Positions 48,461 through 60,070 of a stretch of DNA of 64,000 bases are shown in pieces. A model generated the notes under the pieces. That model did no database searches. It had not been told where the DNA came from and saw only the letters and a list, made by a program, of their open reading frames with translations. The number at the start of each line of letters is the position of its first letter. The stretch's first letter is position 1. Made by a program: the position numbers and the translations under genes. Origin of the DNA: Pseudomonas brassicacearum (lineage in GTDB: Bacteria > Pseudomonadota > Gammaproteobacteria > Pseudomonadales > Pseudomonadaceae); NCBI RefSeq assembly GCF_000585995.1, contig NZ_CP007410.1, forward strand, positions 5,635,001 through 5,699,000, in the 5' to 3' direction.

Positions 48461-49759
48461 ATGACTCATCGTATTGTCATCGTTGGCGGCGGCGCCGGCG
48501 GCCTGGAGTTGGCTACCCGCCTGGGTAAGACTCTGGGCAAGCGTGGCACGGCCAGTGTGATGCTGGTCGACGCGAACCTGACCCACATCTGGAAACCGCT
48601 GCTGCACGAAGTGGCCGCCGGATCCCTGAACTCCTCCGAAGACGAACTCAACTACGTCGCCCAGGCAAAATGGAACCACTTCGAGTTCCAGCTGGGGCGC
48701 ATGAGCGGTCTGGATCGCGAGCGCAAGCGAATCCAACTGGCCGCCACCTATGACGAAGCCGGCCTGGAGCTGTTACCGGCCCGGGAGCTGGGCTACGACT
48801 CCCTGGTGATTGCCGTCGGCAGCACCACCAATGACTTCGGCACCGAAGGCGCGGCGCAGCACTGCCTGTTCCTGGATACCCGCAAGCAGGCCGAGCGCTT
48901 CCATCAGCAATTGCTCCACCACTATCTGCGTGCCCACGCCGGACAGACCGATATTGTCGAGCGCATCAGCGTCGCCATCGTCGGCGCCGGTGCGACCGGT
49001 GTCGAACTGGCGGCCGAGCTGCACAATGCCGCTCACGAACTGCACGCCTATGGCCTGGACCGGATCAAACCGGAGAACATGCACATCACCCTGATCGAGG
49101 CGGGTCCACGGGTCTTGCCAGCGCTGCCGGAGCGTATCGGCGGGCCGGTGCACAAGACTCTGGAGAAACTCGGAGTCAACGTCATGACCAACGCTTCCGT
49201 CAGCCAGGTGACCGCCGACAGCCTGATTACCGCGGACGGCCAAGTGATCGACGCGAGCCTGAAAGTCTGGGCCGCCGGGATTCGCGCCCCGGATTTCCTC
49301 AAGGAAATCGACGGGCTGGAAACCAACCGGATCAACCAGCTGCAAGTACTGCCGACACTGCAGACCACCCGCGACGAGAACATCTTCGCCTTCGGCGACT
49401 GCGCCGCCTGCCCACAACCCGGCAGCGATCGCAATGTTCCGCCCCGCGCCCAGGCCGCGCATCAGCAGGCATCGCTGCTGGCCAAATCCCTGAAGCTGCG
49501 TATCGAAGGCAAGGCCCTGCCGCACTACAAATACACCGACTACGGCTCGCTGATTTCGCTGTCGCGTTTCTCGGCGGTAGGCAACCTGATGGGCAACCTC
49601 ACCGGCAGCGTGATGCTCGAAGGCTGGCTGGCGCGGATGTTCTACGTGTCGCTGTACCGCATGCACCAAATGGCGTTGTACGGCCTGTTCCGCACGGCGA
49701 TGTTGATGCTGGGCAGCAAGATCGGGCGTGGCACCGAGCCACGGCTGAAGTTGCACTGA
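48461..49759 (+). CDS. ndh: Type II NADH:quinone oxidoreductase (NDH-2)
   Basis: NDH-2 passes electrons from NADH to ubiquinone without pumping protons. The 432-aa flavoprotein has the FAD dinucleotide motif IVIVGGGAGGLELATRLG at the N-terminus, the NADH motif VAIVGAGATGVELAAELH near residue 170, the FAD-closing IFAFGDCAACPQP, and an amphipathic C-terminus (MFYVSLYRMHQMALYGLFRT) for membrane attachment. The first Met of the longer frame (48446) is five codons upstream and less likely than MTHRIVIVGGG. Confidence 0.94.
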   Translation: MTHRIVIVGGGAGGLELATRLGKTLGKRGTASVMLVDANLTHIWKPLLHEVAAGSLNSSEDELNYVAQAKWNHFEFQLGRMSGLDRERKRIQLAATYDEAGLELLPARELGYDSLVIAVGSTTNDFGTEGAAQHCLFLDTRKQAERFHQQLLHHYLRAHAGQTDIVERISVAIVGAGATGVELAAELHNAAHELHAYGLDRIKPENMHITLIEAGPRVLPALPERIGGPVHKTLEKLGVNVMTNASVSQVTADSLITADGQVIDASLKVWAAGIRAPDFLKEIDGLETNRINQLQVLPTLQTTRDENIFAFGDCAACPQPGSDRNVPPRAQAAHQQASLLAKSLKLRIEGKALPHYKYTDYGSLISLSRFSAVGNLMGNLTGSVMLEGWLARMFYVSLYRMHQMALYGLFRTAMLMLGSKIGRGTEPRLKLH

Positions 49760-49814
49760 GGCCTGACTGACGATTGCGCTGGATCAGCAATATTGATGCT
49801 GAATGATCCACCGC

Positions 49815-49881
49815 AATCGCGAGCAAGCTCGCTCCCACAGGATGACCGCGATCAGCTGTGGGAGCGAGCTTGCTCGCGATG
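49815..49881. repeat. REP pair with short spacer
   Basis: Units AATCGCGAGCAAGCTCGCTC and GGAGCGAGCTTGCTCGCGAT are separated by about 16 bases, shorter than other pairs, between ndh and the convergent chemoreceptor gene. Confidence 0.88.
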
Positions 49882-49938
49882 AGGGCAGTACAGTCAATGC
49901 TAACTTCGGGCAGGACCTCTGTCCGAGCTATCCATCAA

Positions 49939-51579
<1,641 letters not shown>

Positions 51580-51676
51580 TTATTGTTTGCCTGAAATAGG
51601 GCGGACGTCCGTGCCCCTGTCGGCGTGTTATCGGCAAGTTGTACGACGACTTGAGGGATTTACATTTTTCGCAGGC

Positions 51677-51713
51677 AAAAAAAATCCCCGTATCTTTCGA
51701 TACGAGGATTTTC
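51677..51713 (-). terminator. Terminator of the tRNA cluster
   Basis: On the minus strand a 13-bp stem with one mismatch (AAATCCTCGTATC / GATACGGGGATTT) around GAAA is followed by T8. It lies five bases after the last tRNA-Pro. Confidence 0.9.
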
Positions 51714-51717
51714 AATA

Positions 51718-51794
51718 TGGTCGGGGTAAGGGGATTCGAACTCCTGACATCCTGCTCCCAAAGCAGGCGCGCTACCGGACTGCGCTATACCCCG
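51718..51794 (-). tRNA. tRNA-Pro (TGG), distal copy
   Basis: The 77-nt cloverleaf, CCA encoded, has acceptor CGGGGTA/TACCCCG, anticodon TGG in CTTTGGGA, and T-arm GGAGTTCGAATCC. It is identical to the copy at 51969-52045. Confidence 0.96.
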
Positions 51795-51796
51795 GT

Positions 51797-51826
51797 AAAA
51801 AAAAGGCGACCTTCGCAAGTCGCCTT
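51797..51826 (-). terminator. Internal terminator-like hairpin between tRNA-Lys and the distal tRNA-Pro
   Basis: On the minus strand AAGGCGAC-TTGCGAAG-GTCGCCTT is followed by eight T and then, within two bases, the 5' end of the distal tRNA-Pro. It could reduce expression of that copy or act as a processing site. Confidence 0.75.
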
Positions 51827-51887
51827 CTCGATCAGCGCTTTTGGCCTCTGATCTTAAGATTCGATTCCAGCGAGCTGGTTTCAAAAA

Positions 51888-51963
51888 TGGTGGGTCGTGT
51901 GGGATTCGAACCTACGACCAATTGGTTAAAAGCCAACTGCTCTACCAACTGAGCTAACGACCC
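51888..51963 (-). tRNA. tRNA-Lys (TTT)
   Basis: The 76-nt tRNA with encoded CCA has acceptor GGGTCGT/ACGACCC and anticodon TTT in GGCTTTTAACC. It lies between the two tRNA-Pro copies. Confidence 0.96.
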
Positions 51964-51968
51964 AAAGA

Positions 51969-52045
51969 TGGTCGGGGTAAGGGGATTCGAACTCCTGACA
52001 TCCTGCTCCCAAAGCAGGCGCGCTACCGGACTGCGCTATACCCCG
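51969..52045 (-). tRNA. tRNA-Pro (TGG), proximal copy
   Basis: Base-for-base identical to the copy 251 bp away, CCA encoded, anticodon TGG. Five bases separate it from tRNA-Lys. Confidence 0.96.
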
Positions 52046-52052
52046 ATTGAAA

Positions 52053-52128
52053 TGGCTCCGTGACCAGGACTCGAACCTGGGACCCAATGATTAACAGTCA
52101 TTTGCTCTACCGACTGAGCTATCACGGA
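52053..52128 (-). tRNA. tRNA-Asn (GTT)
   Basis: The 76-nt tRNA with encoded CCA has acceptor TCCGTGA/TCACGGA, discriminator G and anticodon GTT in GACTGTTAATC. It is first in the cluster. Confidence 0.96.
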
Positions 52129-52214
52129 ACTGATATTTCAAGTTACAACGTTGAAGCTAGCTTCAACCTCTTCTACCCTTACGCATCGCTGCGTTCGTGT
52201 GTCTGAGGCGCGCT

Positions 52215-52242
52215 ATTCTACAATCTTAAAAACCTCTGTCAA
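52215..52242 (-). promoter_or_regulatory. Promoter of the tRNA cluster
   Basis: On the minus strand TTGACA (52242..52237) and TAGAAT (52220..52215) are 16 bases apart, followed by the GC-rich discriminator AGCGCGCC, typical of stable-RNA promoters under ppGpp/DksA control. The rest of 52243-52429 shows nothing else. Confidence 0.85.
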
Positions 52243-52429
52243 CCCCTTAAATTGCTTTCAAGACAATGATTTGCAACTTATTTCGGGTTCTTTCTCAGGG
52301 AGAAGTAACCCTTGGGGGTGACGTACTGCGGGGCGCACTTTACAAGCCTTTTCCTTTGAGTTCAACGGCCTGATGAAAAAAATGGCGCTTGGAAGCGAGC
52401 CCTCATAAATCAGGAAAAGAACACCCGTC

Positions 52430-52523
52430 GTGGCGAGGGAGCTTGCTCCCGCTGGGTCGCGTAGCGGCCCCTCAAAAAGCGAGGAGTGCTTCGCCCTCCA
52501 GCGGGAGCAAGCTCCCTCGCCAC
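52430..52523. repeat. Inverted repeat of the GTGGCGAGGGAGCTTGCTCCC family
   Basis: Arms GTGGCGAGGGAGCTTGCTCC and complement flank an inner segment with GGGTCGCGTAGCGGCCCC. It lies between the tRNA promoter and the clpB 3' end. Confidence 0.9.
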
Positions 52524-52542
52524 AAAAGCCCAGACAATCGCC

Positions 52543-55107
52543 TCAGTTGAAGACGATTTCGTCGTTCTCCACAGTGCCCGTCACGGTTTCGCCTGGCATG
52601 AAGCGACCGGACAGAATCAACTGCGCCAGCGGGTTTTCGATCCAGCGCTGGATCGCCCGCTTCAACGGCCGTGCACCATAGACCGGGTCGTAACCCACGG
52701 CGATCAACTTGTCCAAGGCCTCGCTGCTCAATTGCAGCTTCAGCTCGCGCTCGGTGAGGCGGCTGCGCAGGCGACCGAGCTGGATCTCAGTGATGCCGGC
52801 GATCTGATCACGGGCCAGCGGCTCGAAGATCACCACTTCATCCACCCGGTTGATGAACTCCGGCCGGAAGTGGGTGGAAATCGCATCCATCACCGCAGCG
52901 CGTTGCGCCTCGCGGTCCCCCACCAACTCCTGGATTTGCGCCGACCCCAGGTTGGAGGTCATCACAATCACCGTGTTGCGGAAGTCCACCGTACGCCCGT
53001 GGCTATCGGTGAGGCGGCCATCCTCCAGCACTTGCAACAGAATATTGAACACATCCGGGTGGGCCTTCTCGACCTCATCGAGCAGGATCACCGAGTACGG
53101 CTTGCGACGTACCGCTTCGGTCAGGTAACCGCCCTCTTCATAGCCCACGTAACCCGGAGGCGCACCGATCAGCCGGGCCACGGAATGCTTCTCCATGAAT
53201 TCGGACATGTCGATGCGCACCATCGCTTCTTCCGTATCGAAGAGGAACTCGGCCAGCGCCTTGCACAGCTCGGTTTTACCAACACCGGTCGGGCCGAGGA
53301 ACATGAACGAACCGCTCGGACGATTCGGGTCCGACAGCCCGGCACGGGACCGGCGCACGGCGTTGGAGACCGCCACTACCGCTTCTTCCTGGCCAATCAC
53401 GCGCTGGTGCAGCAGGCTTTCCATCTTCAGCAGCTTGTCGCGCTCGCCTTCGAGCATTTTCGACACGGGAATGCCGGTCCACTTGGAGACCACTTCGGCA
53501 ATCTCTTCCTCAGTGACCTTGCTGCGCAGCAACTGGTTTTCGCTCTTGCCGTGCTGGTCGACCATTTGCAGGCTGCGCTCCAGGTCCGGGATCACCCCGT
53601 ACTGCAGCTCGGCCATGCGGTTGAGGTCGCCTTTGCGGCGGGCCGCTTCCAATTCCTGGCGGGACTGTTCGATTTTTTGCTGGATCTGCGCCGAACCCTG
53701 GACTTCGGCTTTCTCCGAGTTCCAGATCTCTTCGAGATCGGAATATTCGCGCTCGTGACGAACGATTTCTTCCTGCAACTTCTCCAGGCGCTTCTTCGCC
53801 GCTTCGTCACTTTCTTTCTTCAAGGCCTGGGATTCGACCTTGAGCTGAATCAGGCGCCGCTCCAACCGATCCAGCACTTCGGGCTTGGAGTCGATTTCCA
53901 TGCGGATGCGGCTGGCCGCCTCGTCGATCAGGTCGATGGCCTTGTCCGGCAATTGCCGGTCGGTGATGTAGCGGTGGCTGAGCTTGGCCGCGGCGATGAT
54001 CGCGCCGTCGGTGATCGCCACCTTGTGGTGAACTTCGTAGCGTTCTTTAAGGCCGCGCAGGATGGCGATGGTGTCTTCTTCGCTCGGTTCCTCCACCAGC
54101 ACTTTCTGGAAGCGCCGCTCCAGCGCCGCATCCTTTTCTATGTACTGGCGGTACTCGTTGAGCGTGGTCGCGCCGACACAGTGCAACTCGCCACGGGCCA
54201 GCGCCGGCTTGAGCATGTTGCCAGCGTCCATCGAGCCTTCACCCTTGCCCGCACCGACCATGGTGTGCAATTCGTCGATGAACAGAATGATCTGTCCTTC
54301 CTGCTTCGACAGTTCATTGAGCAGGGATTTGAGCCGTTCTTCGAACTCGCCACGGTACTTGGCACCGGCGATCAACGCGCCCATGTCCAAGGACAGCAGG
54401 CGCTTGCCCTTGAGGCCATCCGGCACTTCGCCGTTGATGATGCGTTGGGCCAGGCCCTCGGCGATGGCGGTTTTACCCACGCCAGGCTCACCGATCAGCA
54501 CTGGGTTGTTCTTGGTACGGCGCTGCAGCACCTGGATCGTACGGCGGATTTCGTCGTCGCGACCAATCACCGGGTCGAGCTTGCCTTCCTCGGCGCGCTT
54601 GGTCAGGTCGACGGTGTATTTATCCAGCGCCTGGCGGGACTCCTCGTGGTTGGCGTCGTTCACCGCTTCGCCGCCACGCAGGTTGTTGATGGCATTTTCC
54701 AGGGCTTTCTTGCTCACGCCCTGGCCCAGCAGCAATTTGCCGAGCTTGCTGTTCTCGTCCATGGCAGCGAGCAGCACCAGCTCGCTGGAAATGAACTGGT
54801 CGCCCTTCTGCTGGGCCAGGCGATCCGCCTGGTTGAGCAGCCGCGCCAGATCCTGGGACATGTTCACATCCCCTGTCGGATTCTGGATCTTGGGCAACTG
54901 GTCGAGTTCTTTGGTCAACTCTTTACGCAGGCTGCTCACGTCAAAGCCTACCTGCATCAGCAGTGGCTTGATCGAGCCGCCCTGCTGCTCGAGCATGGCC
55001 TGCATCAAGTGCGCCGGTTCGATACCGGGATGGTCGAGGCCGACGGCCAGGGACTGGGCATCGGACAGGGCCAACTGCAATTTGCTGGTTAAACGATCAA
55101 TACGCAT
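52543..55107 (-). CDS. clpB: ClpB disaggregase
   Basis: ClpB is the hexameric Hsp100 chaperone that rescues aggregated proteins with DnaK. The 854-aa protein has the Clp_N repeat domain (1-150), two AAA+ modules with Walker A motifs [13 protein letters not shown] and [14 protein letters not shown], and the long coiled-coil M-domain between them (about 400-530, Glu/Lys/Arg-rich). No IGF/L ClpP-docking loop is evident, as expected. A heat-shock promoter lies about 72 bp upstream of the start. Confidence 0.97.
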   Translation of the reverse strand: MRIDRLTSKLQLALSDAQSLAVGLDHPGIEPAHLMQAMLEQQGGSIKPLLMQVGFDVSSLRKELTKELDQLPKIQNPTGDVNMSQDLARLLNQADRLAQQKGDQFISSELVLLAAMDENSKLGKLLLGQGVSKKALENAINNLRGGEAVNDANHEESRQALDKYTVDLTKRAEEGKLDPVIGRDDEIRRTIQVLQRRTKNNPVLIGEPGVGKTAIAEGLAQRIINGEVPDGLKGKRLLSLDMGALIAGAKYRGEFEERLKSLLNELSKQEGQIILFIDELHTMVGAGKGEGSMDAGNMLKPALARGELHCVGATTLNEYRQYIEKDAALERRFQKVLVEEPSEEDTIAILRGLKERYEVHHKVAITDGAIIAAAKLSHRYITDRQLPDKAIDLIDEAASRIRMEIDSKPEVLDRLERRLIQLKVESQALKKESDEAAKKRLEKLQEEIVRHEREYSDLEEIWNSEKAEVQGSAQIQQKIEQSRQELEAARRKGDLNRMAELQYGVIPDLERSLQMVDQHGKSENQLLRSKVTEEEIAEVVSKWTGIPVSKMLEGERDKLLKMESLLHQRVIGQEEAVVAVSNAVRRSRAGLSDPNRPSGSFMFLGPTGVGKTELCKALAEFLFDTEEAMVRIDMSEFMEKHSVARLIGAPPGYVGYEEGGYLTEAVRRKPYSVILLDEVEKAHPDVFNILLQVLEDGRLTDSHGRTVDFRNTVIVMTSNLGSAQIQELVGDREAQRAAVMDAISTHFRPEFINRVDEVVIFEPLARDQIAGITEIQLGRLRSRLTERELKLQLSSEALDKLIAVGYDPVYGARPLKRAIQRWIENPLAQLILSGRFMPGETVTGTVENDEIVFN

Positions 55108-55178
55108 GGGTCACCTTCCTTTTGAGCAGGCCGGACCTAAAAACATCCTGAATGAAGAAACCTGCCAGATACCGTTAT

Positions 55179-55206
55179 AGATGTGGTCGATTCTGGAAGA
55201 TTCAAG
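55179..55206 (-). promoter_or_regulatory. Sigma-32 (RpoH) promoter of clpB
   Basis: On the minus strand CTTGAA (55206..55201) and CCACATCT (55186..55179) are 14 bases apart, a good match to the heat-shock consensus CTTGAA-N13/14-CCCATNT. Confidence 0.75.
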
Positions 55207-55236
55207 CAGTGCACTGTTGATGCAGATCAGAGAAGT

Positions 55237-55962
55237 CTAGCGTTCGATCCAAATCAGGGAGGCGAAGCGACCGGTGCGCGGATTGCGGCGGTAGGAAAAG
55301 AAGCGTGAGTCAGTCACGGTGCATAGACCCCCACCGTAGACGGCCGTGACGCCCCGTGCCGCCAGCCGCAGACGTGCCAACGCATAGATGTCGGCGAGGA
55401 ACTTGCCGGCGTTGTGGCTCGGGACGAAGGCCTGTGCCGCCTGGGGCAACTGCGCGATGAAGGCTTCACGCACCTCGGGCCCGACTTCGAACGCTTGCGG
55501 GCCGATGGCCGGGCCGAGCCAGGCAAGGATTTCATCGGCGGGGTCTTCGAGGCTGTCCAGGGTGGCCTCCAGCACGCCATTCGCCAATCCGCGCCAACCG
55601 GCATGGGCCGCCGCGACGCGGGTGCCGGCACGGTTACAGAACAGCACGGGCAAGCAGTCCGCCGTCATCGCCGCGCACGCGATACCCGGCGTGGCGGTCC
55701 AGCTGGCATCGGCGGTTGCCACCTGGTCCGGGTCGGCCTCGACCACGGCAATGCCGTGGACCTGCTGCAACCAGGCCGGGGTGATGGCGAAGTGATCGGT
55801 GAGACGGCGACGGTTTTCGGCGACAGCCGCCGGGTCGTCGCCCACATGATCGCCCAGATTGAGACTGTCGAACGGCGCCAGGCTGACGCCGCCCTCACGG
55901 GTGGTGACGCAGGCCTTTACCCGGCCCGGCGCGGGCCAGTCGGGTATCAGCCAGTCACTCAT
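55237..55962 (-). CDS. pgeF: Peptidoglycan editing factor PgeF (YfiH/laccase domain)
   Basis: PgeF is reported to limit misincorporation of L-serine in place of L-alanine in peptidoglycan stems; the fold is the multicopper-polyphenol-oxidase YfiH type. The 241-aa protein shows the metal/nucleophile motifs QQVHGIAVV, MTADCLPVLF and AAHAGWRGLANGV. Its start overlaps the rluD stop by 4 bp, the usual rluD-pgeF order, and clpB follows in the same direction behind its own promoter. Confidence 0.93.
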   Translation of the reverse strand: MSDWLIPDWPAPGRVKACVTTREGGVSLAPFDSLNLGDHVGDDPAAVAENRRRLTDHFAITPAWLQQVHGIAVVEADPDQVATADASWTATPGIACAAMTADCLPVLFCNRAGTRVAAAHAGWRGLANGVLEATLDSLEDPADEILAWLGPAIGPQAFEVGPEVREAFIAQLPQAAQAFVPSHNAGKFLADIYALARLRLAARGVTAVYGGGLCTVTDSRFFSYRRNPRTGRFASLIWIER

Positions 55963-56921
55963 CCGATGAACGCCTCGCGATCCTGCTTGAGCAAGGTCAG
56001 CAGCCAGACGAAGTCATCCGGCAACGGCGACTCCCAGCTCATGCGTTTACCGGTGGTCGGATGATCCAGCTCCAGGAAACGCGCGTGCAGCGCCTGGCGC
56101 GGGAAGTTTTTCAGCGATTCGACCATGGTCTGGCTAGCCGCCGGCGGAATGCGGAAACGTCCACCGTAGGCTGGGTCGCCCACCAGCGGGAAGTTGATGT
56201 GGGCCATGTGCACGCGAATCTGGTGGGTACGGCCAGTTTCCAGCTTGACCCGCACATGCGTGTGGGAGCGGAAGCGTTCGAGCACGCGGTAATGACTCAC
56301 CGCCTGCTTGCCGCCCTCCATTACCGCCATGCGTTGGCGCTGTTGGCCGTGACGGCCGATGGGTGCGTTGATCTTGCCACCGGCGGTGACCACGCCGATC
56401 ACGATGCATTCATAGATACGGCTGACACTGCGGCTTTGCAGCTGTGTGACCAGTTGTGTCTGCGCCTGGATGGTCTTGGCCACCACCATCAGACCGGTGG
56501 TGTCCTTGTCCAGGCGATGCACGATGCCGGCGCGCGGCACATTGACGATACCGGGAACATGGTGCAGCAGGGCGTTGAGCAGGGTGCCATCGGCATGACC
56601 CGCCGCCGGGTGTACCACCAGACCCGCAGGCTTGTTGATCACCAGGATGTCATCGTCTTCATAGACGATGTCCAGGGCGATGTCCTGGGCGACCCATTCT
56701 CCCTGGGCCTCCTGTTCGGCAGTCAGCTCGAGGATGGCACCGCCATGGACGATGTCACGCGGGCGGATCACCGCCCCATCCACAGTCAGGCGGCCGTCCT
56801 TGATCCAGGCGGAAAGGCGCGAGCGAGAGTGCTCGGCGAAGAGTTGTGCGGCGACTTGATCGAGGCGTTGGCCGCCCAATTCGGACGGCACCTCTGCGCG
56901 AAGTTCTATTTTATCGGACAT
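55959..56921 (-). CDS. rluD: 23S rRNA pseudouridine(1911/1915/1917) synthase RluD
   Basis: RluD makes three pseudouridines in helix 69 of 23S rRNA. The 320-aa enzyme has an N-terminal S4 RNA-binding domain ([31 protein letters not shown] region), the catalytic aspartate in [12 protein letters not shown], and [16 protein letters not shown]. The start [13 protein letters not shown] is preferred to a Met seven codons upstream. It is divergent from bamD with 151 bp between the starts. Confidence 0.95.
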   Translation of the reverse strand: MSDKIELRAEVPSELGGQRLDQVAAQLFAEHSRSRLSAWIKDGRLTVDGAVIRPRDIVHGGAILELTAEQEAQGEWVAQDIALDIVYEDDDILVINKPAGLVVHPAAGHADGTLLNALLHHVPGIVNVPRAGIVHRLDKDTTGLMVVAKTIQAQTQLVTQLQSRSVSRIYECIVIGVVTAGGKINAPIGRHGQQRQRMAVMEGGKQAVSHYRVLERFRSHTHVRVKLETGRTHQIRVHMAHINFPLVGDPAYGGRFRIPPAASQTMVESLKNFPRQALHARFLELDHPTTGKRMSWESPLPDDFVWLLTLLKQDREAFIG

Positions 56922-57072
56922 GCTCGGACTGGGCGTCGGCACAGCCTTTGGTTTCGGCTGCGCGCTTGTGGTTAAATACGGCGTCTTTTGCCCCGAGGCT
57001 TTTCAACGGGGCGCTCATCATAACAGGACGGCCCCGCCCAAGACAGCGGCCGTCATAGGGACGCAAGCCGCC

Positions 57073-58089
57073 ATGCAAGTGAAACACCTGCTGCTGATCG
57101 CCATCCTCGCATTGACTGCTGCTTGCTCGTCGAAGGAAGTCGTAGACGAAAACCTGAGCGAAGTCGAGCTGTACCAACAGGCGCAGACCGACCTGGACAA
57201 CAACAGCTACACCAGCGCCACAGCCAAGCTCAAGGCGCTGGAGTCGCGGTATCCGTTCGGGCGCTACGCCGATCAGGCTCAACTGGAGCTGATCTACGCC
57301 AACTACAAGAACGCCGAGCCGGAAGCTGCAAAATCCGCCGCCGAGCGCTTCATTCGCCTGCACCCGCAGCACCCGAACGTCGATTACGCCTATTACCTCA
57401 AGGGCCTGACCTCCTTCGACCAGGACGTCGGCCTGCTGGCGCGCTTCCTGCCGCTGGACATGACCAAGCGTGACCCGGGCGCCGCGCGCGACTCCTACAA
57501 CGAGTTCGCCCAGCTGACCAGCCGCTTCCCCAACAGCCGCTACTCGCCGGACGCCAAGCAGCGCATGATCTACCTGCGCAACCTGCTGGCCTCCTACGAA
57601 ATCCACGTGGCCGACTACTACCTGACCCGTCAGGCCTACGTCGCCGCCGCCAACCGTGGCCGCTACGTGGTGGAGAACTTCCAGGAAACCCCGTCGGTGG
57701 GCGACGGCCTGGCGGTGATGACCGAAGCGTACCAGCGCCTGCACCTGGACGACCTCGCGGCCACCAGCCTGGAAACCCTCAAGCTGAACTACCCGGATCA
57801 CCCTTCCCTGGTCGATGGCCAGTTCACCCCACGGGTTGACGAAGCCGACAACCGTTCGTGGCTGAGCAAGGCGACCTTGGGCCTGATCGAGTCCCGTCCG
57901 CCGCTGCCGCCGGGTGAAACCCGCGCAAACCAGGACGTGCAGCGTCAGTTCCAGGATGCCAAGGAAGCCATTCCGAGCGAGCTCAAGCCTAAAGACGAAA
58001 ATGGCGACGTGATCGAAGAAGAAGAGCCTGAAAGCGAGTCCAGCGACCGTTCCTGGTTCAGCTACATGACCTTCGGCGTGTTCGACTGA
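57073..58089 (+). CDS. bamD: Outer-membrane assembly lipoprotein BamD
   Basis: BamD is the essential lipoprotein partner of BamA in outer-membrane protein insertion. The 338-aa precursor has lipobox LTAAC (Cys18), followed by TPR repeats ([22 protein letters not shown] and [16 protein letters not shown]). It is longer than the 245-aa E. coli protein, with an acidic C-terminal extension ([17 protein letters not shown]) usual in Pseudomonas. The divergent rluD is its common neighbour. A terminator follows. Confidence 0.95.
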   Translation: MQVKHLLLIAILALTAACSSKEVVDENLSEVELYQQAQTDLDNNSYTSATAKLKALESRYPFGRYADQAQLELIYANYKNAEPEAAKSAAERFIRLHPQHPNVDYAYYLKGLTSFDQDVGLLARFLPLDMTKRDPGAARDSYNEFAQLTSRFPNSRYSPDAKQRMIYLRNLLASYEIHVADYYLTRQAYVAAANRGRYVVENFQETPSVGDGLAVMTEAYQRLHLDDLAATSLETLKLNYPDHPSLVDGQFTPRVDEADNRSWLSKATLGLIESRPPLPPGETRANQDVQRQFQDAKEAIPSELKPKDENGDVIEEEEPESESSDRSWFSYMTFGVFD

Positions 58090-58117
58090 TCAATCGAAAA
58101 AACCTGACGCTGATGAC

Positions 58118-58136
58118 TCCCACGCTCCGCGTGGGA
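58118..58136. repeat. Short hairpin CCCACGC-TCC-GCGTGGG
   Basis: A 7-8 bp stem lying between bamD and its terminator; it resembles a short interspersed hairpin of pseudomonads rather than a terminator. Confidence 0.55.
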
Positions 58137-58147
58137 ACGATCAACTC

Positions 58148-58177
58148 AAAAAGGGAGACCCACGGTCTCCCTTTTTT
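58148..58177 (+). terminator. Intrinsic terminator of bamD
   Basis: AAAAAGGGAGACC-CAC-GGTCTCCCTTTTTT is a long perfect stem ending in a T6 tract. Confidence 0.92.
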
Positions 58178-58257
58178 GTGCCTGGCCTTTATTGCGCTGT
58201 GCGCCGTTCCAGTCCTTTGGCTAAACTGCCGGATCACTCGCCAGAAAGCCGCCCATC

Positions 58258-58491
58258 ATGCTTCGTTTACTGATCTTGTTCGCTGTCGTTGCCGCCGCCA
58301 TATGGATCTTTCGCGGGGTGAAGTCCGGCCCCCGGGCGTCGCGTTCCACTCCGGAGCAAGACGCACCGCCCATGGTTCGTTGCGCCCATTGCGGCGTACA
58401 CCTGCCTCGTGACCGGGCGCTGGCCCTCGAACAACAATGGTATTGCAGCCAGGCTCATCTCGAGCAAGGCCCAGGCACCCGTGAGCGCTGA
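58258..58491 (+). CDS. PP0621 family protein
   Basis: The 77-aa protein has an N-terminal helix (LRLLILFAVVAAAIWIF) and a putative zinc-ribbon-like pair MVRCAHCGVHLPRD with a later WYCSQAH, the pattern of the PP0621 family. It is probably a membrane-anchored cysteine protein of unknown function. Its 3' end overlaps the pilS start (GTG at 58481) by 11 bp, so pilS translation may be coupled to it. Confidence 0.82.
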   Translation: MLRLLILFAVVAAAIWIFRGVKSGPRASRSTPEQDAPPMVRCAHCGVHLPRDRALALEQQWYCSQAHLEQGPGTRER

Positions 58492-60070
58492 GGCCTCAAG
58501 CCCGCGCGTCAAACAGGCGCAGCGCCTGCTGCGTCTCTATCACCTGTACCGCCTGAGCATCGGCATCACCCTGGTGCTGCTGATCTCCAGCAACATGGAC
58601 AATCGCCTGCTGGAGTTCGCCAACGACGACCTGCTGCGCAGCGGCAGCTGGTTGTACCTGGTGCTGAACATCCTGCTGGTGGTGTTCCTTGAAAACACCC
58701 GCCGCCCTGCCCGGCTGTTCGGCCTCGCCCTCACCGACGTGCTGTTGCTGTCGTGGCTGTTCTTCGCCGCTGGCGGCGCCCCCAGTGCCATCGGCAACCT
58801 GCTCATCGTCTCGGTCGCCATCGGCAACACGCTGTTGCGCGGTCGAATCGGCCTGTTGATCGCCGCCGTCGCCACGATTGGTATCGTCAGCTCGACGTTC
58901 TTCCTCGGCCTGAGCGATTCGAACCGCCCCAGCAGTTACTTGCAGGCCGGCACCCTGGGGGCGTTGTGTTTTGCTGCCGCCCTGCTGGTACAAGGCCTGA
59001 CCCGGCGACTGGAAGCCAGTGAAACCCTGGCCGAGCAACGCGCCAGCGAAGTGATCGGCCTCGAAGCGCTCAACGCGCTGATCCTGCAACGCATGCGCAC
59101 CGGCATCCTGGTGCTGGATCGCGAGCGCCGGGTGCAACTGGCCAACGAAAGCGCGCTGAACCTGCTGGGCATGCACGATCTGGTCGGCCAGCCGATCGAC
59201 GACTATTCCATGGCCCTGGTGGAGCGCCTGCAACTCTGGCTGAACAACCCCAGCCTACGCCCGCAGAGCCTGACCATCAGCGGCACCGGCCTCACCCTGC
59301 AACCGAGCTTCATCGCCCTGGGACACAACGACCAGCATCAGACCCTGGTATTCCTCGAAGACCTGGCCCAGGTCGCCCAGCACGCCCAGCAACTCAAACT
59401 CGCCTCCCTCGGGCGCCTGACCGCCGGTATCGCCCATGAAATCCGCAACCCTTTGGGGGCGATCAGTCATGCGGCGCAATTGCTGCGCGAATCCGAGGAA
59501 CTGAACGACGCGGATCGACGTCTGACGCAGATTATTCAAGACCACTCCCAACGAATGAATCGCGTCATTGAAAACGTCCTGCAACTGTCCCGCCGCCAGC
59601 AAACCACGCCCCAACGCCTGGATCTGCGGGCCTGGCTCGCCCAGTTCGTCCGCCAAGCCCACGAAAGCGCAGCCGAGCACCAACAATTGCACCTGAGCAT
59701 CGACCCGGGCGACTACACCACGCTGATGGATCCCGACCAGTTGACCCAGGTGCTCGACAACCTGTTGCGCAACGCCTGGCGCCACAGCGCCATGCTCCAT
59801 GAACAGGCCGAGGCCTGGCTGAAACTGTTCATCGACCCCCATAGCCAGCTATCCACACTGGATATCCTCGACAACGGCCCCGGCGTCACAGCGGAGCAGC
59901 AAGCGCATCTGTTCGAGCCCTTCTTCACCACCAGCAACCAGGGCACCGGCCTTGGGCTCTATCTGTCCCGTGAGCTGTGCGAAAGCAACCAGGCCCGCCT
60001 AGACTTCAAACCACGCCAAGGCGGCGGCTGCTTTCGCATCACCTTTGCTCACGGACGGAAACAGATTTGA
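58481..60070 (+). CDS. pilS: Sensor histidine kinase PilS
   Basis: PilS phosphorylates PilR to activate pilA and senses pilin in the inner membrane. The product starting at GTG 58481 (VSAEASSPRVKQ) is 529 aa, matching the PAO1 length of about 530; a longer frame from 58409 overlaps the preceding gene. It has six membrane helices (about residues 20-200), a PAS domain (ALILQRMRTGILVLDRERR), HisKA with the phospho-His in AHEIRNPLGAIS, and HATPase motifs LLRNAWRH, DNGPGV and GTGLGLYLS. Confidence 0.92.
   Translation: MSAEASSPRVKQAQRLLRLYHLYRLSIGITLVLLISSNMDNRLLEFANDDLLRSGSWLYLVLNILLVVFLENTRRPARLFGLALTDVLLLSWLFFAAGGAPSAIGNLLIVSVAIGNTLLRGRIGLLIAAVATIGIVSSTFFLGLSDSNRPSSYLQAGTLGALCFAAALLVQGLTRRLEASETLAEQRASEVIGLEALNALILQRMRTGILVLDRERRVQLANESALNLLGMHDLVGQPIDDYSMALVERLQLWLNNPSLRPQSLTISGTGLTLQPSFIALGHNDQHQTLVFLEDLAQVAQHAQQLKLASLGRLTAGIAHEIRNPLGAISHAAQLLRESEELNDADRRLTQIIQDHSQRMNRVIENVLQLSRRQQTTPQRLDLRAWLAQFVRQAHESAAEHQQLHLSIDPGDYTTLMDPDQLTQVLDNLLRNAWRHSAMLHEQAEAWLKLFIDPHSQLSTLDILDNGPGVTAEQQAHLFEPFFTTSNQGTGLGLYLSRELCESNQARLDFKPRQGGGCFRITFAHGRKQI

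Noticed and set aside
52486..55092. An 868-codon open frame antisense to clpB
   Set aside because: It mirrors the clpB coding frame in high-GC DNA; the translation is His/Gln/Leu-rich without domain patterns, and clpB itself is unmistakable.
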